Source: Distichodus sexfasciatus (taxonomy: Eukaryota; Chordata; Actinopteri; Characiformes; Distichodontidae). From it: a DNA stretch of 64,000 nt. A program made the translations under genes and the position numbers. This document shows positions 47,241-61,200 of this stretch, piece after piece. Under the pieces are notes generated by a model that was not told the origin of the DNA, did no database searches, and saw only the letters and a program-made list of their open reading frames with translations. The stretch lies in NCBI GenBank assembly GCA_032718565.1, contig JAVGVS010000186.1, positions 780,001 to 844,000 of the forward strand, given 5' to 3'. Positions within the stretch are counted from its first letter, which is position 1, and the number at the start of each line of letters is the position of its first letter.

Positions 47241-50200
47241 GCTGTGCTGAGGAGGATGATGATGATGATGATGAGCAGCAGACAGACAGGTGGCACACAA
47301 CAGAGAGACGCATGTGAATCCGGAGACGAGGACGAGCACCGAAAACTGTGATGCTGTGATGCTTACGTCATCCCCTATTTTGGTCACATGGGGAGCCATC
47401 ATTAAAATTCAGTTATTCGTTCATTATGCAGACTGCTTTTGACCACAACCGGACATCTCCACTATTCCCTATTTAGACTGCAAAGGGACTGTCCTCATTT
47501 TCTATGTTGGCATAAAGGGAGTGTCTTCATTAAGGTTGTCATTCTGTATGTTGGTCTTAAGGTTGTCAGGACAGGGCACATGGGATGACTCTGTTAAAGT
47601 TGTCTTTCCCTATTTTGACCACAAGTGGTGAATTGTGCTTTTACTTTCCTTGTGATGACATGAGCTTAACATTACTTCAGCAGTTCATAGTTTAACAGCC
47701 AGCTCAGTTCTTATCAGCAGGAACATCTAGTAACAGCCTTTATTATTTCTCCACCTTTCCCTTTTATCCCTTTCTGTGTTTTAAGTGCACAGCAATCACA
47801 CAATTTCTTGACTGTTTAGTTGATTTAGATTTTTGGCTGTACAGTATGTCATACTGCACTGACCTTCTAGTCTGTTCTTCTGTGGTACATTTTTTAAATG
47901 TGTATCTCTTTTAAACAGACTTGAATTTGTCCAGATTGTTAAGAACTGCTATTGTAAATTAAGAAAAGTTTAAAATTTGCAACAGGCAATCGTACTGCAA
48001 GCAGAATCATACTTGAGCAATTTTATACAACTGTCAGCACTGACCTATGAAATGCAGCTTTTACAACTACTATTCTGACAATCCAGTTCTGACATGTTCA
48101 AAAATTGCGAAGCCGTATTCATCGTCACCCCACAGACCTAGAGCACACTGCCACCTGCGTGTGTTTTGGGATACTGCATCGACACAAGCTCTGAAGATGA
48201 ATTTGCCGTCACTCTCAAACCCCAGCAGACATGTCTCAGATACTCAGCATCTCAACTCAGCATGCAACATACAAGACTGTTTATTGATCACCTACACAGT
48301 TATACAAATACAACATTAAGGCAAAATGCCCTGAATCATGGAGAAATAATCATATACCCTCTATACAAGACTCTACAGTGTCATAAGGAATAACATTCTC
48401 TACCTCACAGTACATTATTGCCCATTTTAACACTTTCATATTTGACATTTTCATACACATGTGATTCAGCAGTCCAGGCTGTTTGTAAATCAGTACATTT
48501 CTGTTTAAGCTGCAACGTCAGACGCTGAAGACGTCCAGCACCTTCAAACACATTTTCCCTAGAATGTGGGTCTGACATTATTTCTGCTCTACTTTAGGCA
48601 CAACTTTTGGCCATTCTATGACAGGAGGATTTGGAGGTTTTTGTAAGTCTGGATTAATGAACAATGTGTTAAGTGTTGTAATAAATCCCTAAAGTGTCAT
48701 TTTTTCTTGACAGCTTTTTAACAGTTCACTTTTGGTTTCCACCATTTCTGCTGCAGCCTGCATGTGGTTGCCAGCGTATGGACAGCTCATTTATTCAACT
48801 CTCTTAACATTAAACACCATATCAGCTACATTCTTAAATAAACTGGACTATGTCATTTGATAAGGGCTGAGTATGTGTTTGTCCTGGACATGTATTTCTT
48901 CAGCAAGGTGTATCTGTAGGAAAACTTGATTAAATCATTTTAGTAAATATGGTTCCTTTTTACGAAAGGAAACCATAGTGACTGTGACGGTTGAGTAACG
49001 TGTAAAACCACACACTTGCGCTCAGACGAGTTCATATTGAAGTGCTTCACATCTGCTTCACATCCATCACCTGCAGTGTGTAGTACAGAGGAAAAGTCAC
49101 AAGATCAACACCAGGAGTTTCTTCAGCATTATCTTTACTGGGACAGGTGAGCTGGGTTCATTAGACTTCTCTGTGTCATTAAAATATTATTTAAAAAATA
49201 TTATAGATATTCTCATATTCTTACTGTAATCTCTTAGGATGTAAATTATCAATCAAGATAAAGAGTGGGCTTAAACTGATAAAATGGCAAAATAATGTGT
49301 ATTTTATGTTTTTTTTTACAATACTTATCCACATCTATCTATCTAACTATTTTTGTATATATATAGTATTTTTTTGCCTTTACATTTACAGCATTTAGCA
49401 GACACTTACCCTGAGCGACTTACATTTACTAATTCCAGTGACAGTTCCCCTGAGAGCAACTTGGGGTTGAGGGTCTTACTCAAGGACCTAATGTTGGTAA
49501 CACCAGAGGTCGGATTCGAACCCAGAACCTATTGGTCTGAAGGCGAGGGTCCTACCACTAGGCCACCAACACCTTTATTATGATTACTTTCCTAGTTTTA
49601 ACAAATGCAGATGAAATAAGTTTCACAATATTGCATCGGTTGTCTGTAGCCAGTGTAGAGTTTAGAAGGGGACGGCTTTTCCCTCATTTGTGTTTAAGCG
49701 TTTCACAGTGTGCTGCATCAGTGCTGTTCCATTCAACTAGTCACTGCTCCTAAATGATGGCCTTGATGTGGACCATAACTGTACATTAATTAAAGCGGTT
49801 AATCACACTATAGCTAGGTAGTGTCTGCTCTCATCAGTGCCTGAGGTGTTTGTGTATTGAGCACAGTTTTCACTCTTGTTATTATGCTCTACCTGAAGGG
49901 TGAAGCTGATACATATCGACCTACAGCTTATACATATACATATAGCAGTACATACAGAACCCGTGAAGAAAAAGTAGAAACAGCACCTGAGATGAGCCCT
50001 GAATGCTGGCCACAACATATATATTAGAGGTCAACCGATATTGATTTTTCAAGGCATCACATCACATATTGATACCGATTATTGCTAGTTAACTAGATTA
50101 TTGCTGATCACTGATATTTGGAGCCAATATGCAAAAAAGAAAGAAAGAAAGAAACGTAAAGAAAATCTTTGTCAAAATTTACAAACATCAACATCAAACT

Positions 50201-50679
50201 TGATTGATAATAAATACTTAACAATATTTAAATTAGCTATTCAACTATATGAAAGAATTGATAAACATTTGATCAAGATTAAAACACTGTGAAAGTTACG
50301 TTTAAATGTGAGACAAGCCCGCTCGTTTTCAGTTCTAATTTATTTTCCATGTTAAGAGGGTAAACTGTATGAAAACATGGAGATTCTGCTGTCAGGTTTG
50401 GAAAGTTATGATTTCCGTCTCTTTCAACACTCGTTTTCTTTTACTGTGTCGTTCGTTTTGCTGTAATTTCCCAACCCGTCAAACGTCAGATATGAAACTG
50501 CACTCCGTGTGTGTGTGAAGTCCCTGTACTACTGGTCAGATGTGTTTAATGGCTCTTCTGTGCTTTCTCTCTGTCTTTTTCTCTTTTCTCCTCATCTAGT
50601 TCATCTAGTTCATCTAGTTCGTCTGTGTGTAGTTTGTGTGTAGTCTGTGTGTAGTTTGTGTGTAGTTTGTGTTGTTCTC
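47241..50679. other. spacer between the two IL-1 receptor genes
   Basis: Begins with the 3'UTR of the upstream receptor. ATTAAA at 47401-47406 is the nearest polyadenylation signal, with further AATAAA near 48.68 and 48.83 kb. GAT repeats lie just after the stop. No other exon is recognised. The 100 bp before the next start contain repeated TAGTTTGTGTG units, probably 5'UTR or promoter of the second receptor. Confidence 0.55.
49378..49575 (-). mobile_element. tRNA-derived SINE, inverted, near full length
   Basis: On the minus strand it reads a tRNA-like head (GTTGGTGGCCTAGTGGTAGGA, then GGTTCGAATCC), the body AGAGCAAC.TGGGGTTGAGGG (seen inverted), and a tail ending AAATGCTGTAAATGTAAA. This is the most complete copy of the SINE family in the window. 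Confidence 0.75.
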
Positions 50680-53600
50680 ATGGCTGCTGCTGCTGCTGTT
50701 CGCCGTTTCTTCTCGGCGCTGCTGGTTTCCTTCCTCTTCCTACAGTCTAAAGGTAAGAACCGAGTTCCTAGATAAAGCATCTAATCTATGATCCAGGTGA
50801 CTAAACTACCATAATCATTATGAACATATATATATGTGTGTGTGTGTGTGTGTGTTTAATTTGTGTGTGTAGTTTAATACGCCGTGTATTCCCCGCGCTG
50901 CCCTGAGGGAGCGTCGTACAAGTGCTCTACCTTCACAATAACGAAATCACGCTAAATTATGATTATAATTATGTACTATAATACTGCCCAAAACATTCAA
51001 ACTGTGGCGATTTAAAAATACATTTTACACAAGAAATATATGATCCCTAATAGGATCACCAGTGTTTTCCTAATTATTGTTAAAAAATAGCGTTTCTTAT
51101 AAAATAACTTGTGTTATTAAATTTATTATTATTACATTTGTTATTATTGTGTTAAATGTCAGTAAATCACCGAAAGAAACTGGATAAAGAGCAGCAAAAG
51201 TGATTTACTACAGGTGGTGTTGTACATAAAACATTATTTAAAGTAAATATCACAAATGAAAGGATTAACTTTTCAACCGTTATCTCTTACACTGTGTTGT
51301 ATCTCAGTTTGTATAATATATTAACTCTTTGGGTTTTAGTTTGAAAGTTGTGAGCAGTTTTAGAGCTGTACTGGTAACAACAAATACAAAGATATTGGTG
51401 AATGATGGACTTATGTAAGATTAAAATTAATTAACATAGTGCTCTTGTACAAAACTAAATCTTACCTTCAAGGTATTCACTAAAAGTGACTGGCTGAACG
51501 CTGAGGTTTTAACTATCCACCTCATGAGTTAATATCACTTTCAGTTTATACAGTTGTAAACCAACCCATGTTTAAAATGTTCACTTAAAATCTTCGGAAT
51601 ATAGTCAATTATGTGAAAGATCAGCAGAATCCATTCTCTATTTACTGCAGCTGCCACTTTCTATTTGCTACACTGCAAAAAATCAGTGTCAGAAAATAAG
51701 AATAAGAAAAGGATAATAAGAAAAAAGGTAGCAGAATCAAGCAAAATTATCTGCCAATATAGTGAGAAATTGATCTTGTAAAGATCTCCTAAAACAAGAA
51801 AAAAAATCTTTTTTCATTTTTCCATGTTTTTAGCTTTAATATTCTTAAAATAAGCAAAACTATCATGAATTTCTTAACTCGTAGTGGAGAGCATCAGAAC
51901 TCGTATGAGTTCTCTTAATTAAATTTCTTATTTCATTCTAAGAAGTTCTTATAATGAATACATTTTGCTTAATAAGATAATTGTAGCCAACGTTTCTTAA
52001 AATTTGATTATCTCACACATACAGGTCTAGTCAAGTTATTCTTAAAAAAACAAGATCTATTTTTTCTTTTTAAGATTTTCTGGCTTGTTAAGATTTTATT
52101 TTTTGCAGTGTAAGCATGCTTTATAACAATGAAAGACACTGCTCCTCATTCACCAATCATTTTTAAGAAGAAATTTGTTCTTAAACTCCACTTCCTTTCT
52201 TAGAATTGTTTTAAGGAAAATACTGGTGAATGTTTTGTCATGAATTCAACTTGACAAAGGGTTAAGTGTAACTCTCATGAATGTTTCATCTCTCTATTAC
52301 CCGTATCACTACATATTTATTATTATTTTATCCAGTTTTTGAACAACTTGTTTTAGAATGTTGTTTTACTTTGATCTTAATGTAATAGTATTCCACAATA
52401 TTCTAATATTTACTACACTCCTTTAAGTGGAGTTAACCACAGATTGTTGATGAGAGGTTTTGCACAGGTGTTACTGTCGATCCTGGTTTACATCTTCATT
52501 GTGGGTTGCTATGTCAAAGTCAAAGTGGCAGCCTTATGCCTTTTTTGGAAAAATGAATGCTAAAACAGAGGGAAAAAACTGCCCTAAAACGCCAAAGAGC
52601 ACCTTTTCCCCTCAACCCCACAAAACAGTCCCCAAAACCTGGCAGAAATTCTCAAGAAGTGAAATCGGGTCAGCGGTGAGTTTTTGGAGGTTTAGAAACT
52701 CTTGCAAACCACATTTGGGTTATGAAGCTTAGAGAGGAAAGAAATGTCAGTAGCAACATCTTTATCTGTGCTACTGTGTTGGTCTCACTGTTTCACAGAC
52801 AAAAAGTGCTGTACAGCACAAATATACTCTATATTTTTCTAATATTTTCTGTTGGTATTGATTTACGCTGCGTTAACTACAGATTCACAGGTTACATTTA
52901 TGTTACGTTACACAGATGCGCTATCCAGTGCAACTTCAATTTCCTAATTTCAGGGACAGTCTCCATGAGAGCAGCTTTGGGGTTAAGGGTCTTGCTCAGG
53001 GACCCAGTGGTGGTAGTGCTGGAGGTAGGACTCGAACCCACAGCCTCTTGTGCACCAGTGGTCGCAAGCTTTTGCTCGAAAATTGCACCGAGTCCAAACA
53101 AGCGTCCCACATGCCCGGGTTTTTGCTCGAAATTGTCACCAAGTACCGCTCCGTGTCCCACATGCCTGGTCCAGAGGTAAACCAATATGTAGTGAAATGT
53201 TTTATCATGATGATCATAACCACTAGACTACCTCCAACCGTTCTTCATTGTTGATTAGAGGTTTTGCACAGAAGTGAGTGTTGATTGTGGTTTAGATAAA
53301 ATTGTAATATTCAAGAGGCAAATGACATAAACCATTTTCACTTTTGTCTCCAAAATATAACACAAGAGGGAACACAACAAATCATAATAAAACGTTTCAC
53401 TACATTTTCCTGTATGTTGTACTTGCATGTGAATGGGTTGGGGGTGGTTTAGTTGGTGGGATGCTTGGCTCTGAATCAGCACTACCTCCAGCACTAACAT
53501 CATTGGTTTCCTGAGCATGACCTTTAACCCCAAGATGCTCCCAGGGAGACTGCTGAAATTAGCAAAATAGAAGTTACTCTGGATAAAAGCAGCTAAATGC

Positions 53601-55238
53601 TATAAATGTAGAAATGTAAGTAATTAATCTTGAGACATCTTGAATCTAGTTAGTCTATATCTTCCACTTCCATGAGCAGCACATTTCAAATTAAATCTGG
53701 ACATCAAATGCTGCATGTCACCAAATATTCTTCAACTAAACCAAGACAAAACCGATAGCATCATTTTCGGCGGTCCTGACTCCGTTAGACATATAGCAAA
53801 TATTGTCATGTACATTTCAAATATTGCAGCCTGTTGCATGTGGAGAAGGTTCCATGTAATTTTGGAATTTGAGAGTAAAAGTGTTGCTCTCCTTTGATTA
53901 CAGCAACTCTTTTTAATGCTTCGGACCTCTATGAGGAGGAGGTCAGTGCGGGTCACGTTTTGATGCTGGACTGCTTTAGCATGCCTTATGATGCTAATAT
54001 AACAGTAAATTGGAGTCGAGGAGACAACGAGAACCTGGATGAGGACAGTCTTCCTGCTGGGATGAAGATCATAGACGACTCACTGTGGTTCCTCCCTGCA
54101 CACACCACACACTCCGGAATTTACTCCTGCGTTATCAGGTATACAAGGGCACGTCAGACATGAACTCATATCTAACATGCTTTATAGAAATGTATCCCCT
54201 CACTTTTACTAAATGAGTACACTTCAGTGTTAGTACAGCATCTCCAGATTCACGCTACATCACTCGGAGGACCTGGGGAAGCTGCTGCTGCATGAATCCT
54301 GTCTTCTAATTGGCTAATAAAATCTAGAGAAATGTAGAGAAGAGTAACGCCGTTTAACTTGTATTTAGTTCATGTGTAAATATATAGTCAGAGAGTAAAT
54401 AGTAAAAACAGCAGAGATATCAGTTACTCTAATTTGTAATGAAAACACGTTTAACGATCAGTCGTTATCTTAGCTGATCATTAGTTGCTCCTGATTTTAG
54501 TCGTACACAAGTAGGAAGTTACATTTATTTTTTAAGTGCCGTTCACAGGCAAAGCTTACGAAACAATGAACAATAAAACTGTTAAATATAAACTTGATTA
54601 GAACAAGCAGTGGAAAAAACCAAAGCAAATTAGATGCAAAACAAAATGTGTTATTCATATACAAACATATATAAATGAAATATGGTTTAGGAAAACACTC
54701 AGATAGTCCCAAAATCAAACGGGGGCCTAAAAGTGTGTTTTGAGTTGCTTCTGCAGGGCTTTACCGTGTGCGGCTTTGTAAGTACTAAAAGAGATATCAA
54801 CTTGTAATGAAAAACACTCTCTGACTAATATTTTTTCTAATGTTTTCTTCAATTTGTGAATTGCAGTAAACCCAGCAAGCTGATGTTTAGCACAGTGCAG
54901 TTCAGTTTGAGTTGTCTTCGCCGTTAGTAGATTCTGTTCTTAAGAAAACCTTGGTGAATGTCAGAACCTTGCTGAAACCCGCATATGTGGCCTTTATATA
55001 GCTGGGAGTTTAACACTGAGTGATGTTAGCTGGTGGTTAACCCGGTGCTAATTTTAGCTGCTGATGGAGTGATGAATACTGTTAATGGTTTTCAGCAGAT
55101 GTGACACTTTTTACTGCAAGGTTTTTCCCTGTAAGTGACTGCAGTGTTTCAGGGAAAGATGTTTTAGGGTAATAGCACTGTTCCTTCCACTCACACCAAA
55201 TGGGTTTTTTACTGTTCAACACCACAAGCAAAGTCACA

Positions 55239-55288
<50 letters not shown>

Positions 55289-58200
55289 TCTTCTCTTGCT
55301 GGGGATTCCTGGAAATGGGTCACATTTGCTGTAGTACAAATTCAAACTCAAGTCAATTGCACACCCACAACCGTAAACTGTACGACATGCAGAGAGACGT
55401 TTTAACAGCATACTTCTGGCTTCTTTTGGGTTTTAAGCAGAAACGTTACCGTGCAGATAACTGGCTTGTGGCACCGGCTACATCATTTTTTGATCTTCCA
55501 TTGTTGACTATTCCAGTTATTGTGCAGCATAACAGAGTAAAGACAGAATAAAAAATTGCACATAATATAAAAGCATAAAAATATCACAACTTGATGAATA
55601 AAGAATAGAGACTGTTATAGGGGAGATGTGTGCCTGTAGGCAGCGTGTAATACCCAGAAAGTGATCCGGGTGAGATGTGATTAAAAGCATGAATAACACC
55701 AACATCACTTCATTTTAGAAATTGTCCTCAACTCCTCAAAACGGCTTGTAACTACTGTTTCTTTGTCAATTCTAAAATCAGAAACACAAATTATGCCAAG
55801 ATTTTTACATTGTCCTGATATGAGGAGTCTGAGAGTCCAGACTGGTCAGTTTTGATCAGTCACTTCAGATTTAACTGTAATAATCTCATGTTCATCCAGT
55901 TGTTAATCTCATCTAGGCACTTAACGCAACACAAAGTCGAGCATTCAAGCCTCAGGGTTTCAGGAGGAGGTACAGCTGAGTCATCATACATGAAAATAAC
56001 GTGAAATGTAATGCTTTTGAGTCATGTGTCTCAGTGCTAACATATGTATGTTAAAAAGTACGGAGCCCAGCGTGGAACCCTGTGGCACACCCTACATACT
56101 CTACGTCTCTAAGGCTTCCTGCCAGGTGGCCACAAGGTGCTACTGATGTTAGGTTTCGTTTTTGTCCTGTCTTGTCCTTTGTCTTGTTGATCATCCTGTT
56201 TGTTTTGCTAGGTTCCTCACTTTAATCTGCTTTTGTTATTCTGTTCATCTGTTTTTGGTGTGTTCAGTCCAGCCCCGTCCGTTCTCACTGATGTAGCTGT
56301 TTAGACTCTCAGTGTTTAGTTTCTTGTTACCTCCTTATTGTTCTTATTGGTCATTCTGATTGTCTTGTCCATTTTGTTTAGCTCAGCCCCTCGTTTGCTC
56401 CTTTATTTAAGCTGCCTCACTCCTGTGTTCTTTGTGCGTCCACCATCGTGTTTAACCTCGTCTGGCATGAGTTCTGTTAGTGCAAGTCTAAAAGGAAGAG
56501 TTTGGCTTTGTCTTGGTCAGTGTGCCTCGTTTATTTCAGAAATAAAGTTGGGAAAGACGTTCTTTTCTTGCGCCACACCGGAGACTACGACAGCTGTAGA
56601 GTCCAGATCTGTGATCTTGCTGACGATACTCTCAGCTGATCGCACCACCTTCTGCCAAACAAAAGCAGTTTTACCAAAAATATTGACTGCATAAATGATG
56701 TAGGTTCTCTCATTCATTCTGACTCTTTGCTTATCTGGTTTCCATGGCAGCTCTGCGACTGAACCTGCAACGAAACATGTCTACTCGGTGTCTGTGGTCA
56801 ACAGGACATGTCCTAAAGTCAACCCCCAAAAACATTCAGAGTACTTGACCAGCGGCTCATTTGAAATGATCACTTGTGACGTTTGGGGAGTCTACCCTTT
56901 AGACAACAATTACACAGTGACCTGGATGAAGGTAGAATTTCCTGCCCACTGCCTGTAATTCATTGAAGTGTCTTCATTACTGCTTTAATGACATCTGAGT
57001 TTAAAGACAAACCACTCACTCTCTGCTTTACTCTTCTCTTTTATAACAACACTCTCCGCGTTCCTACATTCAACTTTTATGTGTAATTACACGCCGCTAC
57101 TGACCACTGCTCAGTTTGTTCCCACAGCAGCTCAGCGGATCTGCTGTTATTCCGATTACGTCTCATTCGTAATGCATCAGTGACACTGACATGGTAGTGC
57201 GTAGGGGTGAAACAACACTCTAATCTACATTATACCAGTACATTGATTGGGTGATCAGCATGTCCATAGCATTGATCTGAAATGAGAAGATTGATCAGAC
57301 ATCATATAACCAGGTGTATTGTTATTACAGATCAATCTCTGGTTGAGCTCAGGACTAAAAATGTCAGATATTTTAGTTGCTTTTTGTGGTTTGATATGAA
57401 TGCAAGTGATGGTGTTAAAGCCGCTTGTGATACTGTCTCATATTGATCGCTGGCTTGTGATCTAAGTCAAATTGAAATCGTATCGTGGCAGACTTTCATT
57501 GATCTGTTGAATCAATATAATATGGTCTTGTGATGAAGCTTGTGATTTACACTCCCACTAGTGAGACAGGACGGGGGTTTTATGAAGCCCTAGTGATTCG
57601 TAGGTTTTAAATGAACCTGTTATTTTCCGAATCGCTTCGTCTCTAATTCAGAAAAGTGCAACTAGAAGCACAGATGCTCATGTACCAAAACCACTGAAAC
57701 GTATTTACTCCACTGACTCTACACTTTACTCAGAGCATAAGAGCAAAGCAGCCTTGTTTAGCTGAACGTCACCAAAATCTGTCACAGCACACTCACTGAA
57801 CCCCTTCAAGCTCTCCCTTTGCAGTTGTGGTTCTGGTCCAGTGCCAGCAAGAGCCTGTCTGCACTTCCAGAAACTGACCGCAGGACACACTACACTACAC
57901 ACACTACTTTATTATATTAGTAGGCTAACTCATGTCATCACGGGTTCTTGGTGCCACATCACACTCACTATTCACCTTCTCTTCCCTCCACTCTCTCTCT
58001 CTCTGTCTGTTTTCTTCTTGCTTCTTTTACGTAGTCCGTTCAATATTTTCATCTTGTTGTGTGTGATCTATAAAACAATGCACAGTGTTTTCCACGTGAA
58101 TTTGCTGCGTAATATTTAATCAAGTTGTCCATATTCCCATGAAACGTGTCAGGCTAAAGTGACAAGGCCGTTACAGAAGGTGAAGAAGTACAAAGTGCAG

Positions 58201-61200
58201 ACATTTGTGTTGAAGCATCTTAACTTTGTACTCCTTCACTTTTCATTGTTACTTGTTATACTGCCCTCCAAATGTTTGGAAACGCCCCTGGCGAAGTGGG
58301 GTTTTGGACGATATCAGCATAAATCCTCGTCGTTTTTTGGTGCAAATACATTAAAGTAACTTGACATTATCTTTGGATTCCAGCAATAATCATTTTTATT
58401 TTGATTACATAATAATGGCAGTATATCCATGTCAGAGTCAGACGTGCCCCTTTGCCAGCTGTGATGTCTGGTTACTGCTTTAAACTCGGCCCAGGTTTTT
58501 AAAAGATTTTTGGGTCAGCACCTTAACAGCTTCAACAATTGATTGGTTGATTGACCGCTCGGACGCCCAGATGATGCAGAGCTGTAATAGCTGCTAATGG
58601 TGGATATTTTGATGAATCCAAAATTGAAGTATTTTCTATGTTTAAACTGTTGATGTAGTAAAATATGTTTTGGTAGTTTGTGTCGTCCCTTATCAGTGCA
58701 ACATTATCACAAATTAAAAAGGATTAATGGCAACACTGTCCAAAACCCCACTCTGCCAGGGGCGTTCCCAAACTTCTGGAGGGCAGTGTACATGTAGAGA
58801 GTACGAGCAGAAAGCTGTTGGAGACCTGAGACCTGTAGTAAACAAGTGTTCATACTAACGTTAGCTCTCCCTGTATCTGCTGTGACGTGTCGATGTGATG
58901 TTTCCTCTGTTCTCCTCCCTCATCAGGACTGCAGCCCCATCAGCCAACATAGATACGAGGACCGCCGTTTAACATTCCAAACCGCTTCAGAAGCTGATGC
59001 AGGAATTTACACCTGTTTAATGCATTTCACTTACGAAGGAAAGACCTACACAATGGAGGAGACCATGAGAGTCATCGTCACACCGCCGGGTAAATACTGA
59101 TACAGGTCTATAAAAAATAAAGTATATCTGCAGCGGTCACGGGGCCAGCTCCTTAAATCACCCCAGCACCACGTAAACACAGTAGCGAGGAGTTCTTTCC
59201 GTTTGTTGAGATTTCGGCAGAGATCGATGCCAAGAAAATGCTGCATGCACCCGAGCGCACAGCCGACCGCAGGTCATAAACGCCCGTGTGGATGCTCTGA
59301 TGCTGTCCAATGAGCAGGTCCACGTTCGCTCGCCTGGCGCCACCAACAGCATCATTGAAAATGAATCGTGAATCGATGTTGAATGTGAGATGTGATTTTT
59401 CTTCCAAATTATTTAAAGGAAGATAAATCCTTATTTAATGATCCAGCAACATTCATAAAGCTGTGGAAAAGCCACGTAAAGGATTTTTCACACCAGCGCC
59501 ACAGCGTTAGTGAGGTTCAGCCGATTTGTAAGCAACAGCCCACGCCTTTTTAACAGCCCTGTGTTTTTAACACCCCTGTGTTTTTAACACCCCTGTGTTT
59601 TTAACACCCCTGTGTTTTTAACACCTCTAGCTGTTATGTTCTTCAACTTTCCCGGCCGTGTGTGTGTGTGATGGTCTTTTTGTTAACAAGGATGCGTTCT
59701 GTGAACAGGTCCAGTTCTACAGAAGCCCAGAGTGGTCACACCACAACAGGAAACACTGTCGGTAAAAGTGGGTGAGTAACGTGCGATGACGTGCAGCGCC
59801 CTTCCTGTGTGTGTGTGTGTGTGTGTAAACTGAGCGTGGATTTGGTTTTTTTTGGTATGAAATTGTGTGTGTGCCTACTACAGTTTTCATGTTCCAATGA
59901 AGCTGCTTTCTACCTGTTTTCGTTTTCATTTCCATTAAAGCTCAGCGTGTCAGATTTGTGGCATGGTGATCACACAAAACTTTTCACAATCCAAATAAAT
60001 GTAAGAATTTGCAAGAGAACAAATCCCAGTGTATTATATATATACATACTGTATGAGTTAAAAAGTTGGGGTCAAGTTGTTCTCCAAATAAAATCCAGAG
60101 TCACCTTCATCCGAGACTTTCGAAAACTGCTCTTGATATCGGTCTCAACACTAGTGCGGTCATTACCTCTCGCTTCCCGGTCGAGCCTCTTAACCATGCT
60201 GATAATTCACTAGCCAAAACGTTTGCTCTGATGCATCTCAACAACAAGATGTTATCCATCTAGCCGTAATGTCAAGAGTCTTGATCAACTGTATAGTCAT
60301 CAAATACAAATGCATGAAACAATTACACTGCGTTAACTTGTGTCAGTATCAACAAGTGCTTTAATCCTTTTATTTTGCATTTATTAATGTCATGTTATTA
60401 TGTGGCAACAAATAAAATGCATAATGCAAGAATGTCAAGAGTGCTTGACAGCAGTTCTGATAGTGTCTCTCTCACACTGCAGGATCACGAGTCGATCTGA
60501 ACTGTAAAGCTTTTATTGGAACTGATCAGCATGATCCACTAGATGAAACACAACTTCACTGGCTGGTCAACGGCACTTTTCCAGAGTTTTTTCCAGAACT
60601 TTCCTCTTTCCTTAAGGAGGATTCTGAACAGTAAGTATTCAGATGCAGGTAATGAGCTGTCTGGCCGTGCTGCATGAAGAGTTACTCTCTAATTAGGCTT
60701 ATGTTTCCCATCAACAAAAAAATGACAAAATCACTGCACATTCCGACTAAGTAATCGAGCTGTTTCCCCAACACATGACCATTAACTGGCAATATTACAC
60801 TCAACTGTGTTACACAGAAAGGTTGTGCCATAAATACGTCATGACACGTAACCACAGAATCCGGCGTTTTGAAAAAATATGCATTTGAGGTGGTTAAAAC
60901 TCGAGATAAAAGGCCCGAATGTATAAAAATGTGTCTTTATAAAAATATCCGCATACATGTAAATAAGCCCTAAAATCCCAAAGTGTCGGTCGGTAAACGT
61001 GTTGCATCTCCTCTCTGTTTAATAGACGCTGCTCTTTGGAAGAGGGCACAGTGTACTGCCAGAAGAGTCTCTCCATTTCAGACGTTCGGCCGGAGTTCCT
61101 GCACATCAACTTCCAGTGTGTGGTGCGGAACTCAGCCGGACGCGACATTGGCAACGTTACACTCATACCAGGTGACAAACAACGAGCGTGGGATATTCAC

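Larger units (their letters stand above)
50753..53903. other. intron 1 of the second receptor
   Basis: 3.1 kb without recognisable exon. Holds a short GT run (50837-50854), a MITE, two SINE copies and a small LINE reverse-transcriptase fragment next to exon 2, each listed. Confidence 0.6.

Noticed and set aside
56160..56480. Possible solo LTR (TTGTCCTGTC-rich, TTTATTTAAG TATA-like)
   Set aside because: Resembles a fish LTR-like repeat, but I could not find terminal TG...CA ends or a target duplication.
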